DNA from: Membranihabitans marinus
GTDB lineage: Bacteria > Bacteroidota > Bacteroidia > Chitinophagales > Saprospiraceae
NCBI RefSeq assembly: GCF_021729155.1
Contig: NZ_JAJQYA010000002.1
Location: 124,001 to 188,000, forward strand
Direction of reading: 5' to 3'
DNA length: 64,000 bases
In this document: positions 36,293 through 47,147 of the stretch, piece by piece
Numbering within the stretch: the first letter of the stretch is position 1
Layout: each line of letters begins with the position of its first letter
Program-made: the position numbers and the translations under genes
The notes under the pieces: model-generated
The model's database searches: none
What the model was told of the DNA's origin: nothing
What the model saw: only the letters and a program-made list of their open reading frames with translations

Positions 36293-36300
36293 TAACTTTG
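36293..36300 (+). promoter_or_regulatory. Candidate -7 box for pyrG
   Basis: TAACTTTG matches the Bacteroidota -7 consensus TAnnTTTG and lies 29 bp before the pyrG ATG. No clear TTTG partner was seen upstream. Confidence 0.45.
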
Positions 36301-36310
36301 CATTCCGTAA

Positions 36311-38486
<2,176 letters not shown>

Positions 38487-38497
38487 ATAAAAAAATA

Positions 38498-38527
38498 CCA
38501 CTACTAAAATTTGATTTTTAGTAGTGG
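38498..38527. terminator. Bidirectional terminator
   Basis: A perfect 12-bp stem (CCACTACTAAAA at 38498-38509, matching arm at 38516-38527) with a 6-nt loop, and an A run on the left. It sits between the convergent trmH-like and yajC genes. Confidence 0.85.
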
Positions 38528-38556
38528 CATTAATACTTTATTCGGTTTGTGGGATA

Positions 38557-38871
38557 TTAAAACTTAGCGTGTTCTGTTGCGTCTATAGACTCAGTCATTT
38601 CTTTAGAAATAGCCGATTTAACCACTTTGATGAAGGTCTTTTCTGACAATTGGAGGGTTACCACATTGTCATCATCAATTTTATTTATTTTTCCAATAAT
38701 ACCTGATCCTGTTACCACTACTTTCCCTTTTTCCAATTCATTTGAGAAATTTCGTTGGGCTTTTGCTTTTTTCTGCTGTGGTCGCATAAAAAGGAAATAA
38801 AATACTAAGGCCATTCCAATTAATGGCAACATAGAGATAATAGGATTAGGTTCAGCTTGAAGTATTAGCAT
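38557..38871 (-). CDS. yajC: Preprotein translocase subunit YajC
   Basis: A small accessory membrane protein of the Sec translocon (104 residues). It has one N-terminal transmembrane helix (IISMLPLIGMALVFYFLFM) followed by the diagnostic RPQQKKAKAQRNF segment and a compact domain with KVVVTGSGIIGKI. It lies 11 bp downstream of a DUF1573 lipoprotein gene, a pairing often seen in Bacteroidota. Confidence 0.95.
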   Translation of the reverse strand: MLILQAEPNPIISMLPLIGMALVFYFLFMRPQQKKAKAQRNFSNELEKGKVVVTGSGIIGKINKIDDDNVVTLQLSEKTFIKVVKSAISKEMTESIDATEHAKF

Positions 38872-38882
38872 GTTTTTTATTT

Positions 38883-39362
38883 TTAATTTACAAAACCTTG
38901 CAAATATAATAAGGTTCTGGTAGGGAATGTATTTCCAATGATATTTATTGTTTTATTTTGATAGCCTTTTCTATCGCTGCTGTCAAATTCTACAGTAATA
39001 CTACTGGATTGTCCAGGTTCTATGATGCCTTCAGGTATTTCCACTGCAGTACAACCACAGGAAGTAGTGACATCTGATATAATAAGTGGTCGCAGTCCAG
39101 TATTTTGAAAAGGATAAGTTTTGGTGACTATGGTTCCTTGTGGGATGGTATCAAAACTTGTGGTGGTATATTCGAAGCTAATTTTGGCCACATTTGCGGT
39201 ATCGATAACATGGTCAACTTCTACTGGAATAGCAATACTGGCGGAAATATTGGTATCGATTTCATTTTCTTTGGTATCTTGGTCACCCAAACCACAACTT
39301 TCCCAAGTTAATATTAGCATTAATATTAAAAATATTGATATATAATTGTGTTTTGGTTTCAT
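38883..39362 (-). CDS. DUF1573 lipoprotein
   Basis: A 159-residue exported protein with a hydrophobic leader ending LTWESC, where the cysteine at residue 23 is a plausible lipidation site. The DUF1573 domain is clear: ISFEYTTTSFDTIPQGTIV, YPFQNTGLRPLIISDVTTSC, GCTAVEIPEGIIEPGQSS and ITVEFDSSDRKGYQNKTI. This immunoglobulin-like domain is very common in Bacteroidota; its role is unknown. It is probably co-transcribed with yajC, and divergent from aroK with only 20 bp between start codons. Confidence 0.9.
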   Translation of the reverse strand: MKPKHNYISIFLILMLILTWESCGLGDQDTKENEIDTNISASIAIPVEVDHVIDTANVAKISFEYTTTSFDTIPQGTIVTKTYPFQNTGLRPLIISDVTTSCGCTAVEIPEGIIEPGQSSSITVEFDSSDRKGYQNKTINIIGNTFPTRTLLYLQGFVN

Positions 39363-39382
39363 AGTTCAAATTTAGCTCATTT

Positions 39383-39937
39383 ATGAATAATAAAACAATT
39401 TTTTTCCTAATAGGTTTTATGGGGTCAGGCAAATCTTTGCTGGGGAAAAAGGTAGCCCAATTGATGGATGTCACTTTTATGGAAATGGATGAACTTATCG
39501 AAAAAGAAGCAGGATGTGAAATTAAAGACATCTTTAAGCATGATGGAGAAGCGTATTTTAGATCTATTGAACGAAAGATCTTGGATGACATCATCGATAA
39601 GGCAAGTGAGGCTAAAGATACTATTATTGTATCTACTGGTGGAGGAGCTCCCTGTTTTAATGACAATTTACAGCGGATGAAGGAAAATGGGGTGGTAGTG
39701 TATATTCGTCCCTCAGAAGATATTCTTTTATCGAGATTGGTAAATGGTATGGATCATAGACCTTTACTTAGAGGGAAGACGGAAAATGAATTGCGTACCT
39801 ATATTCGAGATACCTTGACCATTCGAGAGCCATATTACAAGGGCGGGGATTGGATCTTTAATCCAGTATTTAAAAGCAAGACTTCTAATATTTTGTTCTT
39901 AAAAAAATTAATTCAACGGCAGATCAATTCTATTTAA
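39383..39937 (+). CDS. aroK: Shikimate kinase
   Basis: Phosphorylates shikimate in aromatic amino-acid synthesis. The Walker A motif is FLIGFMGSGKSLLGKK at residues 7-22. FMEMDELIEKEAG carries the aspartate that holds shikimate. GEAYFRSIERKIL contains a substrate-binding arginine, and VSTGGGAPC is the conserved glycine loop. DHRPLLRG is the lid region with its arginine. The 184 residues are normal. The start is 20 bp from the divergent DUF1573 gene, so its promoter must overlap that gene. Confidence 0.95.
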   Translation: MNNKTIFFLIGFMGSGKSLLGKKVAQLMDVTFMEMDELIEKEAGCEIKDIFKHDGEAYFRSIERKILDDIIDKASEAKDTIIVSTGGGAPCFNDNLQRMKENGVVVYIRPSEDILLSRLVNGMDHRPLLRGKTENELRTYIRDTLTIREPYYKGGDWIFNPVFKSKTSNILFLKKLIQRQINSI

Positions 39938-39945
39938 ATCTTCTA

Positions 39946-41475
39946 TTACCGCGATGATTCCCACCCGTCCAATAGCAATTCTAATGCAGAGGCTGGTTGT
40001 AAAATGGGGCAAAAAGCTTCATCGTTGCTGGGGATGGCTGTGAAGCGAATAAGTTCATAGAATTCATGTGATTGGATGTCGGGATAAAATGCTTTGATCA
40101 ATGCTGCTGTAGAGGCTACAAATGGGGCTGCCATAGAGGTCCCGTTGAGGGCTTTATAGGAATTGTTTTTATAGGTACTGAGGATATTTACACCTGGTGC
40201 AGCAATACCCCAGTCGATATCATCGATATGGTTTGAGAAATTGGCCATCTGATTGGTCTCATTGGTCGCCGCCACACAGATGACACCGTCTACATTGGCT
40301 GGACTGTAATCTGAAGCATTGCCAGAGCTATTGCCAGCACTTACTACTACTATGCGATTCTGATCATTGGCGTAGGCTACTGCTGCACTATAAGCACGTT
40401 GTTTGTAATTGTCACTCAATCCTCCCAATGAGAGAGACAGAACGTCGGCTCCATTGTCAACGGCTTCAATCATTCCATTTATGATTTGTGCTTGAGTACC
40501 GAAACCAAAGGAATTGAGCACTTTTATGGGTTGGATTTCGATGAGGTCGTCATAGAAGGCCATGGATGATATCCCTTTTTTATTGTTGGTAATGGCAGCG
40601 ACGATACCAGCACAATGAGTGCCATGACCTACTGGGTCTTTAACATTTTGAAAATCTGGATGGACGGCTGTTTTTAAATCTTCGTGTTGGGCGTCAATAC
40701 CTGTATCGAGTACGGCTACGACAACTTTTTTCTTGATTTTATCTTTATTATTAATGATAAGGCCGTGTAGTTGATGAAAATTGAGATTATTCATAGCCCA
40801 TTGTTTTTCTGCCAAGGGGTCATTGGTTCCATAGTCTCGATCTTCCTTAATTTTTTGATTGCTTTCAATTGGGGTAATGGATATTTCATCGTTGTATTCT
40901 CCATATAGGATGATGGATTCATCCTCAAGTTGTTGGAGTAATTTCGAGGCGGCGTGAGCTTGTTCACTAGGCAAATCTACAATATAGAATCGATTGAGGA
41001 ATTCATTGGCTTTGTCGGGGTGAAAGGCCTTGACTATTTTGCCGTCATATGGTTCTATTAATTTTTGAACATCATTTAATTGATCTTCATTTATTTCAAT
41101 AATTAATTCTCCTTCTTCCATCATTTGATGAATATCTTCTGGTATCAAAGTGATGGGTATGGGGAGATTGAAGAGGGGGAAGGAGAGAACGATGGAAGCG
41201 GCAACGGCTATAAATAAGGCAATTTTATTGTGTTTTACCCAGTTAAACACCATGCCAAAAAAACCGATGAGCAGTAAATTTTTAGAGAAGTAAAAATATT
41301 TCAAAGGGCCGATTGAGAATAAATAATTTACTCCTAGGTTGAAGGCAAGGGATATAAAGAACAATAATCCCAATACTATGTTCCATTTTCTGTTGCTAGA
41401 GAAAATAAACCAAAGCCCTAGAAAAACGAGGGTAGAAACAAAGGTTATTATATTGAGACTTAAGAAATCTATCAT
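39946..41475 (-). CDS. Membrane-anchored subtilisin-like (S8) serine protease
   Basis: A 509-residue protein with an unusual layout. Residues 1-110 contain four hydrophobic helices (for example TFVSTLVFLGLWFIF, WNIVLGLLFFISLAF, LIGFFGMVFNWV, IALFIAVAASIVLSF). Then comes a propeptide-like region (GELIIEINEDQLNDVQKL). The S8 catalytic domain has the triad intact: aspartate in VAVLDTGIDAQHEDL, histidine in GHGTHCAGIVAAI and serine in NGTSMAAPFVAST, plus the oxyanion asparagine in VVSAGNSSGN. It is therefore probably an active protease tethered by a polytopic membrane domain. There is no T9SS domain. The gene ends 8 bp after the convergent aroK stop. Confidence 0.88.
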   Translation of the reverse strand: MIDFLSLNIITFVSTLVFLGLWFIFSSNRKWNIVLGLLFFISLAFNLGVNYLFSIGPLKYFYFSKNLLLIGFFGMVFNWVKHNKIALFIAVAASIVLSFPLFNLPIPITLIPEDIHQMMEEGELIIEINEDQLNDVQKLIEPYDGKIVKAFHPDKANEFLNRFYIVDLPSEQAHAASKLLQQLEDESIILYGEYNDEISITPIESNQKIKEDRDYGTNDPLAEKQWAMNNLNFHQLHGLIINNKDKIKKKVVVAVLDTGIDAQHEDLKTAVHPDFQNVKDPVGHGTHCAGIVAAITNNKKGISSMAFYDDLIEIQPIKVLNSFGFGTQAQIINGMIEAVDNGADVLSLSLGGLSDNYKQRAYSAAVAYANDQNRIVVVSAGNSSGNASDYSPANVDGVICVAATNETNQMANFSNHIDDIDWGIAAPGVNILSTYKNNSYKALNGTSMAAPFVASTAALIKAFYPDIQSHEFYELIRFTAIPSNDEAFCPILQPASALELLLDGWESSR

Positions 41476-41624
41476 ATTGAGTGTATCTAAACTTAATATT
41501 TAAACAATGTAAATCAAAATAGATTCAATTTTGGGTCAAAAATGAGAAAAGTAACAGGAAAATTTCGACAAACGGCAAGTTTATTGCGATTTATTATATT
41601 TTTACAACCGAAAAAAATAAGGTT

Positions 41625-42560
41625 ATGGACGTTAAAAAATGTGTAATTATTGGATCAGGCCCAGCTGGATATACAGCGGCTATTTACGCAGCGAGAGCAA
41701 ATATGGATCCTATTTTGTATACTGGAGGGGAGCCGGGTGGTCAATTGACGATTACCACGGAAGTGGAAAATTATCCTGGATTCCCAGAGGGAATACAAGG
41801 ACCGCAAATGATGGAGGAATTTAGAAAGCAAGCTGAGCGTTTCGACACTCAGATTCACTATAATTTGGTAAATAAGGTTGATTTTTCCAATGGTGTTCAC
41901 AGTCTTACTTTAGATAATGGGGAGACGATACATGCCCATACTGTTATTATATCTACAGGGGCAAGTGCTCGATGGTTGGGATTGCCTTCCGAGAAAAAGT
42001 ATATGAATCTAGGGGTCTCGGCCTGTGCGGTTTGTGATGGTTTTTTCTTTCGCGGAAAGGATGTTGCTGTAGTAGGAGGGGGTGATACTGCTCTTGAAGA
42101 GGCCAGTTATTTGGCTAAGCTTTGTCCTGTAGTTCACTTGTTGGTTCGACGAGATGAATTTAGAGCGAGTAAGGCCATGCAAGCACGTGTACTCAATAAC
42201 GATAAAATTAAAATTCACTGGAATACTGAGGCGTTAGAGGTATTGGGGACTGAAAGTGAAGTTACTGGTATGAAGGTGATTAATAACAAGACTCAAGAGG
42301 TTTCTGAGATAGCAATTTCCGGATTTTTTGTAGCTATTGGTCATACGCCGAACACAAAGGTGTTTGCCGATTTTATTAATTTGGATGAGAATGGTTATAT
42401 TGTAACTGAAGGCAAGAGTACCAAGACTAATGTGGAAGGTGTATTTGCCAGTGGAGATGCGCAGGATCATATATACCGACAGGCGGTAACTGCTGCTGGA
42501 ACGGGCTGTATGGCGGCATTGGATGCCGAACGATATTTAGTAGAAAAAGGAATTATATAA
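41625..42560 (+). CDS. trxB: Thioredoxin reductase
   Basis: An NADPH-dependent flavoenzyme that reduces thioredoxin. FAD motif: CVIIGSGPAGYTAAIYAAR. The redox-active pair is CAVCDG (about residues 135-140). NADPH motif: DVAVVGGGDTALEEASYL. The C-terminal FAD contact is GVFASGDAQDHIYRQAVTA. The 311 residues are normal. It is followed 19 bp later by fbaA on the same strand, so they may share a transcript. Confidence 0.97.
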   Translation: MDVKKCVIIGSGPAGYTAAIYAARANMDPILYTGGEPGGQLTITTEVENYPGFPEGIQGPQMMEEFRKQAERFDTQIHYNLVNKVDFSNGVHSLTLDNGETIHAHTVIISTGASARWLGLPSEKKYMNLGVSACAVCDGFFFRGKDVAVVGGGDTALEEASYLAKLCPVVHLLVRRDEFRASKAMQARVLNNDKIKIHWNTEALEVLGTESEVTGMKVINNKTQEVSEIAISGFFVAIGHTPNTKVFADFINLDENGYIVTEGKSTKTNVEGVFASGDAQDHIYRQAVTAAGTGCMAALDAERYLVEKGII

Positions 42561-42579
42561 TTTTAAATTAAAAAGAAGT

Positions 42580-43656
42580 ATGGCACATACAAAATTTAGA
42601 GCAGGCGTATTATATGGAAGTGAAGTTTCTGATTTGTTTCAATATGCAAATGAGGAGAATTTTGCATTGCCGGCTGTTAATGTAACAGGAACCAATACCA
42701 TTAATGCTGTTTTGGAGACTGCGAAAAAATTGGAATCTCCTGTTATCGTTCAATTGTCCAATGGAGGAGCTTCCTTTTATGCTGGTAAGGGATTGAGTAA
42801 TGAAGGCCAAAGAGCTTCGATTCAAGGTGCTGCATCAGCTGCTGGACACGTACATTTAATGGCCAAAGAATACGGTGTAACGGTGATTTTACACACCGAT
42901 CATTGTGCCAACAAATTGAGACCATGGGTAGACGGATTGTTGGATATAGGTGAAAAATATCACGCTGCCAATGGACATCCTTTATTTAGTTCACATATGT
43001 TGGATTTGTCTGAGGAGCCCATAGAAGAGAATATTGAGATCTCGTGTCAGTATTTGGAGAGAATGAAGAAGCTTGATATGACCATTGAAATCGAATTGGG
43101 AGTAACAGGTGGGGAAGAAGACGGAGTAGATAATACCGATGTAGACAGTTCTAAATTATATACTCAACCTGAGGAGGTTGCATTTGCTTATGAGAAGTTA
43201 TCTGCTATTTCAGATAAATTTACCATTGCTGCTGCTTTTGGTAATGTACACGGTGTATACAAGCCGGGTAATGTTTCCTTAAAGCCCATTATCTTGAAGA
43301 ATTCGCAAGAATTTGTAAAGGAAAAGTTTGGATTAACTAGTGATCGACCGATTAATTTTGTTTTCCACGGTGGTAGTGGATCTTCTTTTGAAGAAATTAG
43401 AGAGGCTATCGATTACGGTGCCATAAAGATGAATATCGATACTGATTTGCAGTGGGCACTTTGGGATGGAGTTCGCGGATATGACGAAAAATATCACGAT
43501 TATCTACAAGCCCAGATCGGAAATTCTGAAGGTGCGGATATTCCCAATAAAAAGTATTACGATCCTAGAAAGTGGTTGCGTGCAGGAGAGGAGGCTTTTG
43601 TGTTGAGGTTGCAACGCGCATTTGAAGATCTCAATGCTGTGGGTAAGAACAAATAA
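42580..43656 (+). CDS. fbaA: Class II fructose-bisphosphate aldolase
   Basis: A zinc-dependent aldolase of glycolysis and gluconeogenesis, E. coli FbaA type (358 residues). ILHTDHCANK holds a zinc-ligand histidine and the catalytic aspartate. EIELGVTGGEEDGVDN is the class IIA signature. AAFGNVHGVYKPGNV and FVFHGGSGSS carry further metal- and phosphate-binding residues, and GAIKMNIDTDLQWA the glycine-rich phosphate contact. A terminator lies about 90 bp after the stop, just before repeat block C. Confidence 0.97.
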   Translation: MAHTKFRAGVLYGSEVSDLFQYANEENFALPAVNVTGTNTINAVLETAKKLESPVIVQLSNGGASFYAGKGLSNEGQRASIQGAASAAGHVHLMAKEYGVTVILHTDHCANKLRPWVDGLLDIGEKYHAANGHPLFSSHMLDLSEEPIEENIEISCQYLERMKKLDMTIEIELGVTGGEEDGVDNTDVDSSKLYTQPEEVAFAYEKLSAISDKFTIAAAFGNVHGVYKPGNVSLKPIILKNSQEFVKEKFGLTSDRPINFVFHGGSGSSFEEIREAIDYGAIKMNIDTDLQWALWDGVRGYDEKYHDYLQAQIGNSEGADIPNKKYYDPRKWLRAGEEAFVLRLQRAFEDLNAVGKNK

Positions 43657-43744
43657 TAGCCGAGATATTCAGTTGACTATATCTTGATTATATAGAGGGA
43701 TAGTCATTGCTGATGTATCGATGAGAAATATTACAATAGAAAAT

Positions 43745-43773
43745 AAAGCTCTCCAATCTGGGGGGCTTTTTTT
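43745..43773 (+). terminator. Rho-independent terminator of fbaA
   Basis: A 10-bp stem with two G-U pairs (AAAGCTCTCC at 43745-43754 with GGGGGGCTTT at 43760-43769) and loop AATCT, followed by seven T. It is immediately followed by a short duplicated word GGTAAAGGTAGG. Confidence 0.75.
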
Positions 43774-43815
43774 ATGGTAAAGGTAGGGTAAAGGTAGGGT
43801 TGAACAGGATAGATA

Positions 43816-44106
43816 TTATACGAAATACCTTTAAATTGACGACAATCATTCGATTTAATGTGGAGACATGACTGAATATGACTGAGCATAGTTGCCCTTT
43901 AGGGCAACCAAAGGTCGTAAATCGACCTTTGGTGAAGGAACCGAGGCCTCCCGGCCGAGGCGTGACTGCCCTGTAGTTCGATAGGTATTTAGCCACTGCG
44001 CTCCGGATGTGAACGAGCAAAATACGTAGTATCCAAAGCCCTAAAGGGCAAGTACTTTCAGACATTCAAAATTTTATCTGTCATCGTAAAACGTAATTCG
44101 TATTAT
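43816..44106. repeat. Mosaic hairpin repeat, block C, with terminal inverted repeats
   Basis: About 291 bp, with modules in reverse orientation. The ends are imperfect inverted repeats: 43816-43844 and 44079-44106 share the pattern TATACGAAWTAC, TTT and GACRACA. Inside: tail words GACTGAATATGACTGAG; short-loop hairpin 43891-43908 (GTTGCCC/GGGCAAC); an 11-bp stem with loop TAAAT at 43907-43933; a 7-6-7 copy at 43941-43960 whose arms (CCGAGGC, GCCGAGG) do not pair fully; a half hairpin at 43990-44006; and a 4-3-4 hairpin at 44022-44032 (ATAC/GTAT). Positions 43891-43998 are identical, inverted, to 60358-60465 in block E. No protein gene. Confidence 0.87.
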
Positions 44107-44294
44107 ATGACAAGGTTTTTCTGCTAGTAATTTTTTTTACAGCGTTTATTGAGTTAATAGTTGGTTCTATTAACTCATACAGGCTCCTGATTAAATGTGG
44201 GGGTAGAGATGAATGGATTTGGACTTTGAGTTGTAGGACATATAATGTAAAAGGGGTATATGATTTTTAAATGGGTCCTGTATTGTATGGTGAA

Positions 44295-45269
44295 GGGCTA
44301 TATAATTAGTTATTTAGCTGATAAGTTCTAAATATGTCCTCGGACGATGGTGTACCATGCGTTCTAATAGGTGGTCGTATATACCCTCCTTCATCTGATT
44401 GCGATTAAATCTATAACAGAATTCATCCAAATAATACTGCAATAGTTCAGCGTGATGATGAATTCCTCTCAACCAGGAAATTATACTGTTTTCAATTCTA
44501 TTAGACAATGGCATAATGGTCTTCTTAGTTTTTTTTACTCTGGAAATGACTTGGTAATTCTGGCAAATATGGTCATATCCATGCCATTTATAACAGCTAA
44601 TTAACGCATCTTGATTTATTGTCCGTTTAGCCACTGAATTGATTTGATTGGACCCTCGACTTTTTACTTCGTCGGCATAAACGTGAGATACTCCTTTGCC
44701 TTTTTTCTCTATTGTGAGGACTACTCTCTTTTTAAAACGGACTTCCTGGCCTTTTTTCATCATCTTCTTCATTCCGATTTCAAAATCAGAAATTTCTACT
44801 TTCCCACTTAGCCCGACATTGCGTTGAGTTTCCATGGCCGACAATACCTTGAGTCGGAAAAGCCAACAAGTCTTTTGTCGCAACTGTAAAGTTCGACTTA
44901 ATTCACATGAGGAGATTCCTTTTTTATTGGTCGCTATAAAGTAGACAATGGCAAATGCTTTGACCAGATCGAACTTAACTTTGTGAAATAATGTGTTGGC
45001 CGTAGCTGATTCTTTATATCGACATCGACTGCATTGCCTTAAATGCGGCTTTCCGCCGCTGCAATAATGATGATGTCCACAATGTTTACAAGTAAATCCC
45101 GATTCCCACTTTATTTTGGCCAAATATGCTAGACAGCTTTCTCTGCTAGGGAAACGCTTGTATAAGTCATAAATTGACACACTTTTGAATTTCTCTTCCA
45201 TAGCGATATGAATTTTCCTTAATATACGGAAAACATAGGTTATTCCATAACCGCCTAATTATATGACTC
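44295..45269 (-). mobile_element. Possible IS1595-family insertion sequence
   Basis: The transposase gene is flanked by a weak inverted pair: GGGCTATATAATTAG at 44295-44309 and CTAATTATATGACTC at 45255-45269 (about 12 of 15 bases agree when one is reversed). No target-site duplication was visible beside these ends, so the boundaries are tentative. Confidence 0.4.
44314..45201 (-). CDS. IS1595-type (ISXO2-like) transposase, probably catalytically altered
   Basis: A 295-residue full-length protein. The N-terminal zinc ribbon is intact: C38, C41, C57 and C60 in CKHCG and CSRCRY. The helix-turn-helix-like region ATANTLFHKVKFDLVKAFAI, GISSCELSRTLQLRQKTCW and the C-terminal YLDEFCYRFNRNQM are typical of the family. 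In relatives the first catalytic aspartate is in an E-V-D-E-F type motif; here residues 136-140 read EISDF. The second lies in a T-D-K-W type motif; here it reads CYKW. These alignments are from memory. If correct, the protein cannot transpose and is either decayed or repurposed. It sits beside repeat block C. Confidence 0.82.
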   Translation of the reverse strand: MEEKFKSVSIYDLYKRFPSRESCLAYLAKIKWESGFTCKHCGHHHYCSGGKPHLRQCSRCRYKESATANTLFHKVKFDLVKAFAIVYFIATNKKGISSCELSRTLQLRQKTCWLFRLKVLSAMETQRNVGLSGKVEISDFEIGMKKMMKKGQEVRFKKRVVLTIEKKGKGVSHVYADEVKSRGSNQINSVAKRTINQDALISCYKWHGYDHICQNYQVISRVKKTKKTIMPLSNRIENSIISWLRGIHHHAELLQYYLDEFCYRFNRNQMKEGIYDHLLERMVHHRPRTYLELIS

Positions 45270-46046
45270 TTACACTCACTTCCACTTTTACATTAAAATA
45301 TTATCACCCGTAAGTACTTTTAATTTAGCCATTTTATAATCAAAATTTTATCACTAAAATATCAGCTCGCTAACCTTTTAATAGACCATAGTGGTTTTGA
45401 CTAGAAGAATTATTAATAAATTTATTATTACCCCAATCGGCTAATGTATTGATCTATATCTCCACAACTTTAACCAAGTGATTGTATTTCGTCGAGATGA
45501 AATTGAGATTAAAAAATCAATGGGTAATCTTTTTGTAGATTGGGTTTGTCTAAAAGCTAGCGATAAACATATATTTGAAATCACTTATGATTAGTGTCTT
45601 ATTAGTGTCAATAATTTTTCAATATTTAGGATATTTATATATCTAAAAAATATTACGGCTATCCAGAAACTTATCTACTGAAATTTGCATTCTACAAAAC
45701 CATAATAAGACAAGGTTATGGTATTGCGGAATTAACATTTATTCCACTACCAATATTCCTAGTATGCTATATAATGATCTTCAGAATATCCCTATTCTAT
45801 GGTCTAAGACCAAATCCTTGTAAGAGGTTTCCTTGTGTCAAAACTTAAAATATGAGTCTCAACTATCGAAATAGAACAAAATATTCGATGGAATCCTGGA
45901 ACTAAAAGAACATGTGTTTAAAAGGGAATAAGGGTAAGTAAATGAATAATTATTATTTGACCGCCTGGCAATGAATTGATTAAAAAATACCTAACCATAG
46001 TCTAGCATTCTTTGAAAAAAAATTGTAGAGATGATATCACCTATAG
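45202..46046. other. Gene-poor region upstream of the transposase, with a coding fragment
   Basis: 845 bp of AT-rich DNA. At 45445-45594 (plus strand) a 49-codon frame without an initial ATG reads YLHNFNQVIVFRRDEIEIKK and ends FVDWVCLKASDKHIFEITYD then stop. This looks like the tail of a broken gene. The remainder shows nothing recognisable. Confidence 0.35.
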
Positions 46047-47084
46047 TTAATCAGTAAATTTTAGGCTGGATGCCATCAATTGATATAGTGGTTTATATTT
46101 TTCTATTTCGCTATCCAAATCACCGATTGCACTATTAATCATATAGGATAAAGTAATAAGATGATTTTTGTATACAATATGGTAGAATGAAATATAAACT
46201 CTTGATTCGTGATATTCGTTCTGTATTTCGCCTGTAGTTTCCATGATCATTGTTGATTGACCATCAATGACAGTGTGTTCATAATTGAAATCGTTTATAT
46301 TCTTTAGTCTTACTTCATCAATATTTTTTCTTCCCAATTCAAGAGCGAAATATTCTTTGACTAATTCATTGGTGTAATCCATAGATAATATATACTCAAG
46401 TTCTTCTTTCGTCATATTCGATGAATGATTATTTGTCTCAATAGACCGATTTTGAATAGTGATACCAGCTATACATAAATTATTGTCAGTTTTAAATTTT
46501 TGTAGGAGATTAGATTTTATTCCAGGTTCAGATATCCAACTTGTTGGATATTCGATGGATAAGTTTACACCACTTGATTTGGAGTGGCCATTGGAATAGA
46601 ATATTTCTCTATAATTATTTAGGAATTCTTTGGCTGGAGTTTTTCTGTAACTTGGATTATTACGTAATAAGGTTTTGACAAAGGGAGTGAATACCTCTTT
46701 ACGACCCATAATTACTTCATCATTAAAGTTTTCTAAATACTTTGATGATTCTTTTTGGGTTAAGCTATTGGGTTCAATTTGATTAATGATAGGATTTGTA
46801 TATTGGGTCTTTATTGTTGCAGGAGTAATATCTTGAAATGTAGCTAATTCATTTTCAATAGACTCAATGGACTCTCCGTGTGCCATTATAAAATCGCCTT
46901 GGGCTAATTTCGCTTTTGCAGCTAGTTCTGGTAAGAATTCTTGAATGTATTGGTTATTCAATTCTATGCCATATGCAAATCCCAATGCATTAGACATATC
47001 TGCATAGTATTTCCTGTCCTTAGATTGACAATGTGATACATTATATAATCCACAGATTATGAGAACGGTAAAAATTGATTTCAT
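46047..47084 (-). CDS. Uncharacterised exported protein
   Basis: About 345 residues. I choose the ATG at 47084 because MKSIFTVLIICGLYNVSHCQ is a good signal peptide; an ATG at 47102 would add six residues. The mature part is polar and mixed alpha/beta with no cysteine pattern or catalytic motif I recognise. A central segment SGVNLSIEYPTSWISEPG and the C-terminal YISFYHIVYKNHLITLSYM are reminiscent of PsbP-like surface folds, but this is only an impression. It lies alone on the minus strand between gene-poor gaps near the transposase. Confidence 0.6.
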   Translation of the reverse strand: MKSIFTVLIICGLYNVSHCQSKDRKYYADMSNALGFAYGIELNNQYIQEFLPELAAKAKLAQGDFIMAHGESIESIENELATFQDITPATIKTQYTNPIINQIEPNSLTQKESSKYLENFNDEVIMGRKEVFTPFVKTLLRNNPSYRKTPAKEFLNNYREIFYSNGHSKSSGVNLSIEYPTSWISEPGIKSNLLQKFKTDNNLCIAGITIQNRSIETNNHSSNMTKEELEYILSMDYTNELVKEYFALELGRKNIDEVRLKNINDFNYEHTVIDGQSTMIMETTGEIQNEYHESRVYISFYHIVYKNHLITLSYMINSAIGDLDSEIEKYKPLYQLMASSLKFTD

Positions 47085-47147
47085 GTCTTTTAAATGAATC
47101 ATTAAGTAAAAAAATAGAGTCTTAGTTGCTGCCTAATTTGTAGGTAT

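Noticed and set aside
43772-44065. 97-codon minus-strand frame across block C
   Set aside because: Explained by the repeat modules; it starts and ends within the element and the matching part of block E does not keep the frame.
44295-45269. Firm insertion-sequence boundaries with target duplication
   Set aside because: The 15-bp inverted pair is imperfect and no 8-bp duplication flanks it, so I list the element only tentatively.
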